Shown in pieces: positions 18,011 through 57,974 of a stretch of DNA of 64,000 bases. Within the stretch, counting starts at the first letter, position 1; each line of letters opens with the position of its first letter. The position numbers were made by a program, and so were the translations under genes. A model generated the notes under the pieces. It worked only from the letters and a program-made list of their open reading frames with translations. It searched no databases and was not told the DNA's origin. Origin of the DNA: Albula goreensis (taxonomy: Eukaryota > Chordata > Actinopteri > Albuliformes > Albulidae); NCBI GenBank assembly GCA_022829145.1, contig CM040764.1, forward strand, positions 17,439,361 to 17,503,360, in the 5' to 3' direction.

Positions 18011-18603
18011 GTGCAAATATGTCATGCTACTTCAAAATATTATGGTAAACATCTTAATTTTCTTGATTGTTGCAATTCATTCTCATACAGCAGCAATGGC
18101 CTTCACCATAGAATGTACTACATAGTGGTTTCTCGATTAAAAATCGAAAACATTACAGGAACATAGTACTTGCATTAACATAGAGATGAACAAATGAATG
18201 AGGCAACAGCAGCTCAAAAATACTGCAGTTGATCGGTAACCGTTCTTCAGCAATGGGAAAACTTATTTGTCCTAATGTGGCTTTGTGGACTAAGAGAATC
18301 TTAATGTGCTATGTCTTGAAGGCACCCCTGTCTGCTCTCCCAAAATCACATCCACTTGGAGCAGGATCACCTTTGTATGGCACAGTCTAAGAACTAATTA
18401 AAAAAAGATGACAAATGTAAGATTCTTTATGATAGATGTACACAGTACACAAACAAATTCACAAACAAATAAAATAATGCCAATGCATTTTTTCTCCCTC
18501 ATTCAGATTATACAGAGTTTTTGACCAGTAAGTTGGCTTTCCAGCAGTATTTCCTGAAAGACCCAAGGGCAGGGGGTTGACAGTACCAGTCCAGCAGCCT
18601 ACA

Positions 18604-45396
<26,793 letters not shown>

Positions 45397-45426
45397 GGCA
45401 AAAATGGAACATCTCACCACATCAAC

Positions 45427-45515
45427 CTGCAACAGGGAGAGCTGAAATTAACATAAATCGTCTTTACGGTGGGTTGGTAGCGACTCGATTAAATAAACAT
45501 AAGGCGTTCCGTTAC
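45427..45515 (-). other. Likely 5' UTR intron of dipk1a
   Basis: On the minus strand ACTAG is followed by donor GTAACGG (exon end 45516). An acceptor preceded by CTCTCCCTGTTGCAG ends at 45427. This gives an 89-base intron and would make the ATG exon 45426-45343 the second exon. The upstream untranslated exon would extend from 45516 towards about 45.8 kb. Confidence 0.4.
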
Positions 45516-45839
45516 CTAGTAATTCTTGTTTTCCCTTTGTAGGTATTCTCAAGCCTGCCTCCGGTGCCACAAAAGCACCACCTCGGTCAGTGCAGTCGTC
45601 TTTGCACTGCAGCTGCTTCTAGACCACCGCTGGATACTTCAGTCAAAAGCAGCCCATAAAGGCGCAGACTGAAATGATTATGCCGACACAAAATGCTAAG
45701 GTTGCTTATCGACCGAGACAGGGAGCCCACGCAAGCAGTGCTTATCTTGGTTTTACCGTGATTGTCGTTCTGTTTATCCGGCAAAATAAGCCAAGACAAA
45801 TTTGTCAATGAAGTGTCATTGAGTGTATGGACTACTATT

Positions 45840-48050
45840 CTACTGCAAATATAAAGCTATGTATACACTGTCTTAAATGCCAAAACGTGTGTGGGGCTGT
45901 CGAATGCATTTGAATAAATCAGCTGTCAAGAAACATTTGTTGCTTTAAAGACCACACGACAAAATATTGGTGGCATCACATTGCCTGGAGATTTTCAGTG
46001 AAATCAGTAACATATAACACTGACTAGAAGCACTGTGTAAATCTGAAAAACTGTATTATTCCTCTCCTTCCATGACATATTGATTATCATAAAAGATTCT
46101 AAATAAATAATGTAAAGTCAAGTGTGTTGCAGAGTCAAAAAGCACTGAAATTTTCCACACAATCTAATGTTTGCTGAGTTTACACAAGATTAGGTCTAAG
46201 ACATACTAGATGAGCAACCTTCTAATACTGAATAGTGAGTATGCATTGCTACTACACAGTCTACCATTACAGGACATTTATTCCTCAAAATATTGCATAC
46301 ATTCATCACTTTGAAATAAGCTTGTTAAAACTTTGGCAGGCTTTTAATTGGTCATTCACAAACGGGTCCCTTGAGCTGCTAGCAGGTGCTCTCTCTGCCT
46401 TGTATCTACATTTACTGGATGATAAACAATGTGCAAATTGTGAAAGCCCCTAATAAAAGGCTCATAGACAGAACATGAACTGAAGGAATCTACCAAAGAG
46501 AGGTCTTCTTCACTCTGTCTCTTTCATGGCTTTTCTCTTTTGGTAATTTCATGTGAAATCAACCTTGCAAGACCAAATCATATTTGCATGATAAATGGCA
46601 TGCATTTTGCCCTGTGCAAGAGAAATTTTAGCCAGACCTTCAAAGTGAAGATACACTTATTTAATTCCTAAACATAAAAGCTGCATTAAATTACCATCAA
46701 ACACTTATGGGAAATTGTGGAAAATTTTGTTTTCCACCTCCTTAAATAACGAAGGAGTTCATTTTCTTTCTCATGTAAATGATGCATTGAAAAAAAAAAA
46801 AAGTTGAATTCCAGGCTCTGGTTCATTGTATGCCAACGGGCACACAAACTATACTGGAGGTATGTGGTAACCCAGTGCCCCAAAAAAATTACTTCATATT
46901 TGTGCTTCCCATTTTTGGCAACTGCCTGCATGTGTCATTTCTCACTGATGATTCATTGGCTTGAAAGCAATGGGATGCTCTGAAACAGTATGCATCATTT
47001 TGCCAAGCAGATAGTTCTCATATTCAGATCATTAATTAGTCCAACACTTGTGAAATATCTGTGTTATTATGTGAAAATCTCCACAGTACATGCATTCTTA
47101 TATTATGCTATATTAATAGATTATTTAACTTTAGCTGGCATCACATAACGAAGCATGACAACAGAATTTTCACCAATTTTTTTTTTTTTTTTTACAACTT
47201 TAACTTCAACTGATTCAGAATGTTTCAGTCTCATTCAGAATCACTGGCATAAAAGAAGTACGAAGTTAACTATTATTACGAGAGCGCCCCCAAGTGGTTA
47301 TTATATGAAGCGCTAGTTATTATAATCTTCCCAACTTCCGACAGCAATGCAAGTAGCTGGCTATCTAGTAGCTAACTTCATTATTTGAACCTAATTAATG
47401 TGATGAAGTATGGAATATGGTTGTTAATACTGCTCAAACAGGCTTGAAAGCTAGACAACGATTTTCACCTGGATTAAGCGTTTGATATACATATTCAGCT
47501 TGATAACTATCTTAAAAAGCTAGGTGGCCAATTAATGTTACAAGTAATATTAAAGTCAGTGTAAAGTATTATTAAGGTTTGTCTGATTGAAAACATCCCA
47601 TCTCACGTTACTGAATCAGGGTAGCAGCTATTTGTTGTATGGTATTCAGTATGTCTTGTCTGTGAATGTGTATTACAAATTTTTGACAATGTTAACACGG
47701 AGTAAAGATAACAGTTAGCATTCTAACTAACCAATCACTAACGTTAAAATACAAGGCTAGAGTGTTGGCTAACTGCTAGCGGGCACAAATCATTATGTTT
47801 ACAAACATCACTGATCAAGCTTGCAAGCTGACAATATAAAAGAAACGTCAGGGACATACACATCTTACTTGGCTATCGATAGCTGCAGAAAACCATGACA
47901 CTACACAGTCTGAGGAAAATTTATTTGCTCTGTTATTTAGTTAGCTAGCAGGCTAGGTGACATTGCCTTCGACACCATGCTTGTAATGATATCCTGCCCT
48001 TCCTTTTCAAATATAGCTCGGTAACGTTACAAATAGTGATATGTCGTTGC
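45840..48050. other. Intergenic region between divergent dipk1a and mtf2 promoters
   Basis: About 2.2 kb without exons. It contains poly-A (about 46,790) and poly-T (about 47,178) tracts and the CTCF-like site at 47283. Nothing else is recognised. Confidence 0.5.
47283..47297 (-). promoter_or_regulatory. CTCF-like motif between dipk1a and mtf2
   Basis: The minus strand reads CCACTTGGGGGCGCT, 14 of 15 positions of CCASYAGRKGGCRSY with only position 6 off. It sits between the two divergent transcription units, about 1 kb before the mtf2 start codon, a typical place for an insulator. Confidence 0.45.
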
Positions 48051-48059
48051 AGGTTGGAT

Positions 48060-48110
48060 TCTTCCCAGAATGCAACCGAGTCTCAGCGGGAAACCAAAAT
48101 GGCGAATACG
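48060..48110 (+). promoter_or_regulatory. mtf2 core promoter: ZNF143-like and YY1-like sites
   Basis: TTCTTCCCAGAATGCAACC (48058-48076) closely resembles the ZNF143/SBS promoter motif (core TTCCCAGAATGCA). AAAATGGCGAA at 48097-48107 resembles a YY1 site, which usually lies just downstream of the start. Transcription probably begins near 48,080-48,100, about 200 bases before the mtf2 ATG. Confidence 0.5.
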
Positions 48111-48288
48111 TTGGGAGAGAACGACTCGTTTTTAATTTTGTAAAGATTGTTTTAGAGCTCGGGAAACTGTAAAGAAGGGATTTGTGAATTTTCAGATATA
48201 AACCAGCGTGTTAAACTGCGTACCACGATTATCGGTTCAGTCCGGTTTGTTAAATATATGAAACATTTTGACCCTCTGAAGTGACCGA

Positions 48289-51200
48289 ATGAGGTAAAAT
48301 TTTGCTGTTTTTCTCGAGGTGTCTTGCTAGTGCTTTCATGAGCAAGTGTTCTGCACGATAAAAAAATGAATCGGGTTTACCGCCACATTTACAATTCGCT
48401 TGCTGTGCATACCCATTGAAGTTCAGTAGTAACCTTACATTGCATGTTTGGGGTTGCGTCTCATATCCTACGTAGTTGTGTTTGGTAAAGTTAAGTGGTG
48501 ATCATTTCATTGTTCGTTCTGCTAACTGGTCAGCTTGCTAACAAAAGGGGACTGTTCAGTGAAAGGGGAAAACGCCTTAAACAGGACACAGAACGAGCCA
48601 GTTTGGAAGCTAATGTGACCTCTACTTTGTATTTAATCTGTTTAACTAACATATTGATGCTAAGTCCCGCCTGTGTCGCTCATGCAGAATGGAGGCATGT
48701 TTGACTTGTCTGACATCAATCATCCTTAATGTTATACCCGTGAGCTCCAAATATCTGGCCAGTCATTTGTTATGAAGGCCAAATAAAAAAAGCGTGTGCC
48801 AACAGTAACATTTAAGGCAAGTGCTAACTCTAACTAAGTTCCAAATAATCAACGTAAATGCTCGTTTATAACGTTACATTTTGAAATGTGTGTACATTCA
48901 TATGCATGAGGTGTAGTAAATGTCAAATTTTCATAATGAGGGTGTTTCAGATTTTAGCTCTTCTGATTGTATGTCAAATATTACCCCACCGTTTGTAATG
49001 GCAGCAACATACGAAATGATGGTGCATTTGTGTTTTCTGTCTACTTTTTGTGAATTATTGTTTTCCTACTATAGAAATTGTACTAATGGAAACTATTACT
49101 AATAAATGCTTTTCCACGACAGAGACGCAACGGGAGCAGCGAACTTGTCTGACCACCAAAAACCGCATTCCCACCGACAAAACAAATCGCCTGTGTCTCC
49201 GGCCAAACTCTCTTTCAAGGATGGGCAAAGGAGGACCACGAAACTTGCGAGTAAATTCGAAGAGGGACAAGATGTCCTAGCCCGCTGGTCAGATGGCTTG
49301 TTTTATCTGGGCACTATCACGAAGGTAAAATGTAAAGTTTGATTTGTGAACATTTCTGTTGCGGCTTGCATTATTACAAAGTTCAATGCAATGCATGGGT
49401 CTGTCATGTGTTTTACAGATAAACAAACAAAACCAGAGCTGCTTTGTTGTTTTTGAAGATCGCTCAAAATCCTGGGTTCTGTGGAAGGACATTCAAACGG
49501 GTAAGTGCTTTCCATTCGATGTCTATGCTAATGAATCACTATCTTTCTGTCATTTCCTTGTAATCGTCATCTAACAGAGAGCTTGGATGTTCATGTGTTC
49601 ATTGTGCGCTAGCATGAAACTAGTCTCTGCTTTCAACCCTTTGAGACTTCTGCACTTGTTTCTAAATTGTGTTAAAAGCATTACATGTGCAGTCTGTTGG
49701 GGTGTTATGTTGTGTTCCCATTTCAATGCATGAGAGTAGTTTTAAGCCTTTCTATTTTTTCCACAGGTATTTCCAATAGAAGACCGCTGCTCAACCTCAG
49801 TTTTTAGATTTTAATTTCATACTGTGTAATTTATAGTTTTGACCTAAGTTCCTTTGACCCCCTTTTTTGCTTGGTTCACTTCTTTCCACTATCTGCTACA
49901 TTCAGATTGAGTTATCTTTAATTTGTCTCTGACAGTTGACAGACCTCAGGGTTTCTGGGCTTACACAAACTGTAAGTTCAACCAGGCTTCCGGAGACGAA
50001 ATTAGGGAAGGTACTTTGAGTCTGTGTCAGTGTCCATGTATGTAATCTGTATCTACTTTTCCTTCTGTGGTCTACATACTGTTTAAATGTCCTATGTTGC
50101 ATTACAGTGGAGGCTTTGCTGTGACAGGTGTACTGACATGACTTGTAACCAGTAGGTTCAGGTAGCAGTCCTCTTAGAATGTCTCCATTCAGCCAAGTTG
50201 GAAATTAACTTGATTGTAGAATTCAGTGTTACGCTATGCAGTGTCATTTTATGTATGGTTAAAAGGTTCAAGGGTTGAGCTTTGCTGTTTTGTAGTTTTT
50301 TTTTACCCAGCTGATGTTGGAAACCAGGCTTATTTGAATCCATGCATAAAAAAAAACCATTCAGGTTGTATGTGGCTAGTTTTGTGTGGCCATAATGAAA
50401 GGCATACCATAGTGTTGAAGTTTATATTTATTTGAGTTTTTATTTTTCTCTGCTAAAATACATTCATCCACCATACCCATGTGATGAAAATGCAAGGATT
50501 GAAATCTGCTCTGAATGAAGCTCTCTGCAAATCTTGGTGTTTTCTTCCCACCCTGTGTGTCAAGTGCCCCCTGGTTGTTTATTGGGTCCACGTTTTTTTT
50601 TTTTTTTTTTTTTTTTGTTTTGTATTAATTTTTGTTTTGTTTTCATCAAAAATTGGAGTAATTGTAGCCTTGGTAAATTGTTGGCATTTGTTCCAGGGGC
50701 CAGCGGAGGTGGCGAGATGGTCTGCACGATATGCCAGGAAGAAAGCTCCGAGCCTCCCAATGAGATGGTCATCTGTGACAAGTGTGGTCAAGGTAGGTAA
50801 TGTTCACGTTTAAAAATGTTGCAAACTCTCTTCATGACTGTGAAATATGCGCTCTGGAATCTACCAAGGCTAACATAAAAGTAGTAGTTATAAACTGAGC
50901 TGTAGACAAATCCAAGTCAATTATACAGACAAGCGCAAATTGAATCAAGCAAGCAATTGTACAGAGACTCAAGGTACTGGATTTAAAGTTCAGTCAAGAA
51001 GTTGAGTGGTCAGTAAGTCAAACAGAAGCAAGCTAACGCAATTCACTGTGGCAGAAATGGGCCTCAACTTAACCCACCTGTTCCAGAAAGGACCGAGCCA
51101 TGACTGAGTTTTCACAAACTTAATATCTTTTTCACAGGCTATCACCAGCTCTGTCATGCTCCCAACATCGACTCCAGTGTGATCGCCTCTGATGACAAGT

Positions 51201-54200
51201 GGCTTTGTCGCCAGTGTGTGTTTGCCACCACAACAAAGGTGCAGCCTCCCAAACTTTGCTCCTGTTAAAGAGAAGTACTGTTAGCATGACCATGAATATT
51301 GGTGTTGAGGGAAATATATTGTTAGTCTAACTACAGGTCTTACATGTGTGTGTTTAATGGCAGAGGGGTGGTGCACTGAAGAAGGGGCCAAATGCTAAAG
51401 CCCTTCAGGAGATGAAGCAGTCCCTGCCCTATGCCCTGGAGGATCTGGTGTGGGACCAGGGTCATAAGACCAACATCCAGCAGTGTTATTGTTACTGTGG
51501 AGGCCCAGGAGAGTGAGTGAGACAAAACACATACACCTGTAGTGCCTGTTTGTTTGTGAACTTAGTGAGTGCATGTCCACACAAACCAGTCTAAAATGCA
51601 TCAGTTATAGTGGGACAACCCAAAATGGGTGCTGTATCACCGAATAGTTTGAGCCAATTAAAATATTTTGCTTTACAACAAATTCTCATGAATGGTTTGT
51701 ATCAATGATTGGCAGATAGTGTATGTTAGGTAAACTAATTTTAGGGTCATTGTTCATGACTCTAAATAACATAACTTTTAGAGTACATTATTAGCCATCA
51801 GTATCAGGCTCATGGTTACAATGGAAAATCAAGGGTAGGCACATGCACATACAGTGATTGAATACACATTTGCACTGTCACTCAAAGGCACACTCTCCAT
51901 CATGTAACTCCAGAGTAATGTACCTCTGCTCTTTCTCCAGCTGGTATCTGAAGATGCTGCAGTGCAGCAGATGTAAGCAGTGGTTTCACGAGGCCTGCAT
52001 TCAGTGTTTTCAGAAGCCTATGCTGTTTGGAGACAGGTGTATAGCAGTTCTTTGAAATAAGACCAACTTGACAAAATATTTCTAAAGAAGATATGTTCAA
52101 TGAACTGCATTTGAGAGAAATAAATATGTTCTTGTACTTTTTCATATTAGGTTCTATCTATTTATTTGTTCAGTATGCAATTCTGGACCGGAGTACCTCA
52201 AACGTCTACCTTTAAGATGGTGGGTATAATTTGGAATTTCTTGGTAATTTCAGTATAGTAAAAAATAAATTTTTAGAAATTGTTAAAACTGATACATTTG
52301 TCGGAACAAACTGTTGTCACATAGATGGACGCTTGGGTACAGTTTAATCTGTATTTTATTTGCCAGAGAATAATCCTTAGTTTACCATAAATATCAGTTG
52401 TAGAGTCTCAAAATTGTACTCATAATTTTCCATTGAAGTCTGTTTGAATTTTGATGTCCTTTCACCTCCACAGGACAGACATAGTACACCTGAGCCTTTA
52501 CAATCTTAGTGTAATTCACAAGAAGAAATACTTTGACTCTGAGTTGGAGCTTATGGCGTACATCAATGACAACTGGGATCGTCTGCAGCTTGGCGAGGTA
52601 ACCCTTTGAGCAGTCTCTATGAAAATGTAGTCCATCAAAAAAAATGCAAGGCAACAAAGTGCTCTAGTGAGTTTTTTTTTTTTTTTTTTCCTTTTTCTAC
52701 CCCTTCAGATTGTGAATTAAGGACTGAAATCCTATGTAATAGACAAGCTATAGTTTTAGGGAATTACTATTCATTAGCAACTAGTGTTGAGATGTAGAGA
52801 TGTTTTAAAATCCTTAGGATTTGAAACTCATCCAAGTTCTCTTCATATCCCTGCAATGGATTTCTGTTGTGTTTGTGAAATACAGTGTAGCAGAGGCAGT
52901 CAGTCAGATCTCTACTGATGTCATCAGCAAGTAGTTATATGAACCATAGTTATGCAATCATATAACATTCTTGGATTACAGTTTAAAAAAATGCCCGAAG
53001 GTTTGGGAGCCATGCTGCAACCACCAGTTGTCTGGATCATCTTGTTAAAGAGATGCAGTTATTGACATGATTTTCCTTCCCATCAATAACATTTAATCTT
53101 ATTAGAAATAAGCTACTGTGCAGCTTTAGATTTCAGCAACTCAATTGACATCATAAAACTGCTCATTCAGGTTTTCTGTGCAACAGATGAAATTACATGA
53201 AACTTTATGATGTAATTCATGGAATGCTTGACATATATATATACATATATACACACATACACACTCAAACTGTGTTGCTGGTATGAATGAACATTTGAAA
53301 TAGTCATTGTTTGGGCCTACCAGGCTATGTAAACACTGATTCTTAATGCTGAGTCACCTGACTGACTCGGCTTAAATCCCAGCTGTGCCAGTCCTGACTG
53401 TGGCCCAGAATCCCACATGGCTTTGCACAAAAGGCAACAGTGTCAAATAGGTTTCCCCATTCTCACAGCAATTACTGATTGACCAGATGCCTTAGAGTCT
53501 GCAGGCACCAGCTGCTAATGGAGCACATTATCTAATGTAGTGATGGTGCAGATCAGCTGGTGGAGTGCAGAGTGAACAGATGTAAAGGTTGGTACCTGGA
53601 GGGACTCTTGTGCTACAGGATTGCAACAGTCTCCCACCGAATTTAGGGAGGAATTTACAGCACTGGGGTGGGGCGACAAATATGACCGGCATTCCAAAAT
53701 TGAGACTGAAGTAATAAATACATGGCAAGTTTTAAAGAATAAAGTATTTATATATATGTCTGTCCCCTCAGCTTGGAGATACTCCTAAATCAGACAGATA
53801 TGGAAGCATTCTTGAAGCACTGAATAACAACCATACCATGTGAGTTTCAGATTTTGTTACTAGTTTCTAGATGTTCATTATAACACCTAAGGGGCTGACA
53901 TTTAAAGTTGTGGATCATTTTCAGGTTCATGTCAGGGAAGGAGATAAAGAAGAAGAAGCATCTGTTCGGGCTGAGGATTCGCTTCCCCCCAGCTCCTCAG
54001 AACACTGACTCCAAGGTGGACAGGGAGCCAGAGAGGGCCTCCCATGAAATCAAGATCAAAGGCCGCAAGTCTACGAAACCCATCCCAGAGCCCAGGTGAG
54101 GAACTACTGCTGAAACATGCATTGTGTCCATTTAGTGCCTTTTCTGTCTTTGAACCAGGGGCTTGAGCATCAGACATCTGAAGTGGTGGGTAGACCTCTG

Positions 54201-55718
54201 CATTTGACGATTATGGATGTGAAAGAACTTTAACATGCCAAGACATTTCTTAACCAGCAATTAAAAGAATGTGCGTAGAAATGTTTTTGTTTTTATAATA
54301 GGATTTGTCTTGCTCTTTTTTTCTTTTCATTTTTTTTTTTCGAATACTGCTTTTGGGTATACTGTGGAATGGCTGATGTTGTGATGTATTCAAGGCACCG
54401 TATTTCAAGTAAAACTTAGTGCCTCGTATTTGCATTGCAGTGAGCTGACCAATGGAGTGGTGAAGAAAGGAAAGCGGAAGCATATTGGTGGTCATTCGTT
54501 TGAGACTCTGGCCAAGCTCAGAAGATCCAGTGAGCTCGCGACCCAGGTCAGTACCAGGCCTGATCACAGTTTTTGTGTTATAAATGCAGAAATTCAGACT
54601 GAGGCAAGTGTCTCTGTATATTCTGAAATGTTTTGGAAATTAGTTTTGAACCTGTTGCATTTCTTGAAATTTGTTTTGCATTTTTCAATGTTCATACCTG
54701 TGCTGCCAAGATGTTGACATCTCACAGCCCCAATGTAATGATAGCCAGTGTATGACCTACCTAAAATACACATCACTAGGGAGTGAGTTGATTTGGGACC
54801 ATCCGCACTGTAATGAAAAGTGCCATTGTAGCCTTTGAGTAATTCTCTTTTGATGTTTTCCTGTTCTACCACAGGAAGAGGAAAAGCCACCAGCAGTGGA
54901 GAACCACCCACTGGAACTACTGGCCTCTAAGAGGTGGGTTTGTATGAATCATGAATGTATGAATGGTTTGGCTCTTTTTAAGAGGTTTTAAGTGGAGGTT
55001 CATACTGCATAATTTTTTTGTTTCAGCAACAGAAGCGATAAATCTGCACCATCGTCAAGTACCTCAGATGTGGAATCCATTGGTGCCACAAGCACCACTG
55101 AAACTACCTCAACAAGCATTTCAAGACAGTCCAGGTAGAGCAGCTCTCCTCTCAAGCTTCACACAGCTTTTCCATTTTGTCCTGGGATGTTTACACATTG
55201 GCAGTAAAAAGCCAATAATTTAATTGCATTTATCAGTTTAAGCAAAATAAATTGAGCTCTAAGGTGGAGGGCTGCAGCCTAGGTCATTTACATAATACAC
55301 TGAGTTATGTTTTTTTTTTTCTTCCCCCTCTTGCATTTGCCTGTGCAGTTCGAGTAGGACCCGCACAGGCCGTCTGTGGCCAATCACCCAGCCCCCAGTC
55401 CTGCGGAGGGGACGGAGACGTGGCCGTCCCCGGCGGGCCCTGCAGCCGCCTAACCCGGAGATCCCGGCACGCGAGCGGGAGGCGGAGCCTGAGGTGGAGC
55501 TAGCCGAGCCTTGCCCGCTCTCTGGGCTACACAGGGACATTGTGCACAGCCTTGACCAGGAGGCACAGCTCAGCCACCTCAAGAGCTCCATCACCAGCTA
55601 CTTTGGGGCGGCGGGGCGCATGGCCTGCGGAGAGAAGTACCGTGTCCTGGCCCGTCGGGTCACCCTGGATGGGAAAGTGCAGTACTTGGTGGAGTGGGAG
55701 GGTGTCACTGCTTCATAA
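48289..55718 (+). CDS. mtf2: Metal-response element-binding transcription factor 2 (PCL2), complete, 15 exons
   Basis: Polycomb-like accessory subunit of PRC2.1: it binds CpG-rich DNA and H3K36me3 and helps recruit PRC2. Exons: 48289-48293, 49123-49324, 49419-49500, 50697-50792, 51138-51238, 51364-51512, 51941-52036, 52151-52219, 52474-52597, 53772-53839, 53925-54095, 54441-54546, 54875-54933, 55027-55134, 55349-55718. The frame is continuous through 601 aa (human 593). Exon 1 gives only ATG-AG; joined to exon 2 it reads [15 protein letters not shown], like human MRDSTGAGN. Tudor domain about 46-97 (cage-type residues W57, Y63, F81). PHD1 about 106-155 (C106, C109, C123, C126, H131, C134, C152, C155). 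PHD2 starts near 200 ([18 protein letters not shown]). The winged-helix/EH region includes [19 protein letters not shown]. An Arg-rich GRPRR patch precedes the C-terminal SUZ12-binding module ([17 protein letters not shown] to EWEGVTAS). The linker between EH region and C-terminus is the least conserved part. Confidence 0.97.
50593..50616. repeat. Poly-T tract (24 T) in mtf2 intron 3
   Basis: Homopolymer run 80 bases before exon 4. Confidence 0.85.
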
Positions 55719-57747
55719 AGCCTGATGTCAGTGCTGGCGGAGTTAGGCTGCATAAACCACATCATGGAGGGGCTAACAACAAGCTGCGTCGCTAAGGTCA
55801 ATTGTAAGGTTTTCCTCAGAAGGAAAGCTTTGCTGTAATGGATCACTGATAATGTGGTTGGCTCCACCCATTTTGGGTTTTGTGAAGTCTGACTCTCCCA
55901 TCATTACTTAATGTACCCTAGCATTTATCTTTCCTCTTGGTGGTCAGTAGTGCTACCAAGAAGGGATCTCTTTGTCTTTTTTTTTGTTTTTGTTTTTTTT
56001 ATCATGATTGATGTTTGAGTGCCCGATGCTAGTTGTAACACACTGGGATCATACAAATTTGGTGAATGTAAATTGTGACAGGAACAGTGTTTGCAGATTC
56101 CCCCCTCCCCTCCCCGAATCGGTGTGGTGGGGTGGGGGTGGGGATTAGGGCTCAACTGCCTGTCAGTTGGGACAGGAAACCATTGGCAAGTGGTCATAAG
56201 CCTTCATGTGGAGGCAAACCACAAGGCATCTAAATGGTGCATTGCTGCACAGCTTGAATATTATACTCATTTAAAGCGGTATGTTCCAGCTTAATTGTAC
56301 TTTTTTCTACTGAATATGCCTTGGGTAAAAGTTGCAGTATGTGGACCATACCTTTACCAAATTTTTTAGAATTTTTTTTTTTTTTTAAATCCCTAGCCCT
56401 ATATATTTTGCACACAAATTTTCTGTTAATTTGAGGTGGTGTTTGGTTTACAATCTTAAACACAGTTCCCTCCATTGCAAAAATATGTAAGAGTAAAAAT
56501 TTGGTTATTTTCAGTTCCAGGGTTAACTGAAAATAAGGCATTATTTGGTGCATTTGTTGGTTTGAGTTCTGGCATCCTATGACTGATGATTAGCAGTATT
56601 ATTTCAGTGGGGTTGTTGCTTTCCTGTCATTATTTTGTAATAGTCTTTGCTTACATCCATGTCAGTTTGAAATTATACTGAAAACCAAACTTTTGAGCCA
56701 GAGTGCAGATGAATAAATTTCCCTGCCAGGAGGGTTAACATTTTCTTCAAGCATTTGAGTTACTTTACCAATGGTTATACCGTCAACGTTCAATGTGCAC
56801 TAATTTGAGGAACATTACTTTCAAAAACTATGAGTGAATACGTAATAAATTCTGGATATATGCCATTTCAAATGCATCCTCATAGCTGTGAAGTCATGAT
56901 TTAAACAGAATCTCTTTGACTTATTGCATTTCATTTAGTATCTGTTCTGGTGTGCTCTGAATGTACACTGGATGCAAACTCAAGTTATGAAAGATTTTGT
57001 TTAATTTTTTTAATTCTGTTGGAAGTTCAGTGTGGTTATTTTATCAGTTTCCTATGCAACTCTATTCAAGGAACTAACATGGTTTGTTTAATTCTCAATA
57101 ATTTAGCCATACCTTTGCTTCAGGAACACATTGCAATATTTACAGTTAAGATTAACTCAGGCTTTTTAATTACCGGTGCTATTTATTGCTATAACGTGCA
57201 CTTACATTCAGATGTGTACTGGTACTGCCGAGCTCACCTGCAGATTTCTCAGGATATCACATTAAAATTCACTGTAAAAGTCCCAATCAAGATGACGTTA
57301 ATGAGCTATGAGATTCACTTTTTTTTTTTTTTCCCATGGCCAGAATACATGTCTAAGTTTAGATGTGGAATGCAAGGCATTGGAGAGGTTAAAATGTGCT
57401 GTGGTATCAATGTTCCATTGATTTTATTTTTTTCTGTTGCATCAGTATATTTGGATATTCCCTGCAAGTTTGATATGAAAAGGATTTGAAGTTCAGTTTT
57501 GGTCGTTTGTAATTTGTCCATAATTGTAAAATCATTTTCAACCTCTTTCAATCAGATTAATGTAAATCTTTGATTCCTTTTTTTTTCTTGCCAGAATATC
57601 TTTTTCTGATAGTAAGTGTTTAAATGTTTCTGTCGTTTCAGTAAGTTTGGGTGTAGATGTGTTATTTACTGTATTAAAGAGGATGTTTCCACTTGAGGCA
57701 GCAGTGTTGAACCTTGACATTGATACCTCTTAAATTAAATGACTTTG

Positions 57748-57784
57748 TATAAATATAAATATATATAAATATATATATATATAA
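57748..57784. repeat. (AT)-rich microsatellite
   Basis: TATAAATATAAATATATATA-type tract near the end of the mtf2 3' UTR. Confidence 0.8.
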
Positions 57785-57888
57785 ACAAACACATGTAAAG
57801 AAGCTTTCTCCCCTGTCTGTTGGTGTGCCAGTGTTAGACTTAAGCTTTCTGTTTTCTACTGGCTTTGAACAGGCTCCTTCAGCCAAAG

Positions 57889-57894
57889 AATAAA
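57889..57894 (+). terminator. mtf2 polyadenylation signal AATAAA
   Basis: Canonical AATAAA 2.17 kb after the stop. A second AATAAA at 57963-57968 could be an alternative. Confidence 0.6.
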
Positions 57895-57974
57895 TCTTTT
57901 AAATGTACATGGCTTCATTTTGCTTTTTTGAACACCAAAAAGACTGACACGGATTTGCTTAAAATAAAGCTGTT

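Larger units (their letters stand above)
55719..57910 (+). other. mtf2 3' UTR
   Basis: AT-rich sequence without splice-site-bounded exons runs from the stop codon to the first strong polyadenylation signal. It contains several poly-T runs and an AT microsatellite. A 179-codon open frame inside it (56,950-57,489) has no recognisable protein character. Confidence 0.6.

Noticed and set aside
56950..57489. 179-codon open frame in the mtf2 3' UTR
   Set aside because: Very AT-rich, dominated by Phe, Ile, Leu and Cys, without domain signature and inside a UTR that ends in a good poly-A signal.
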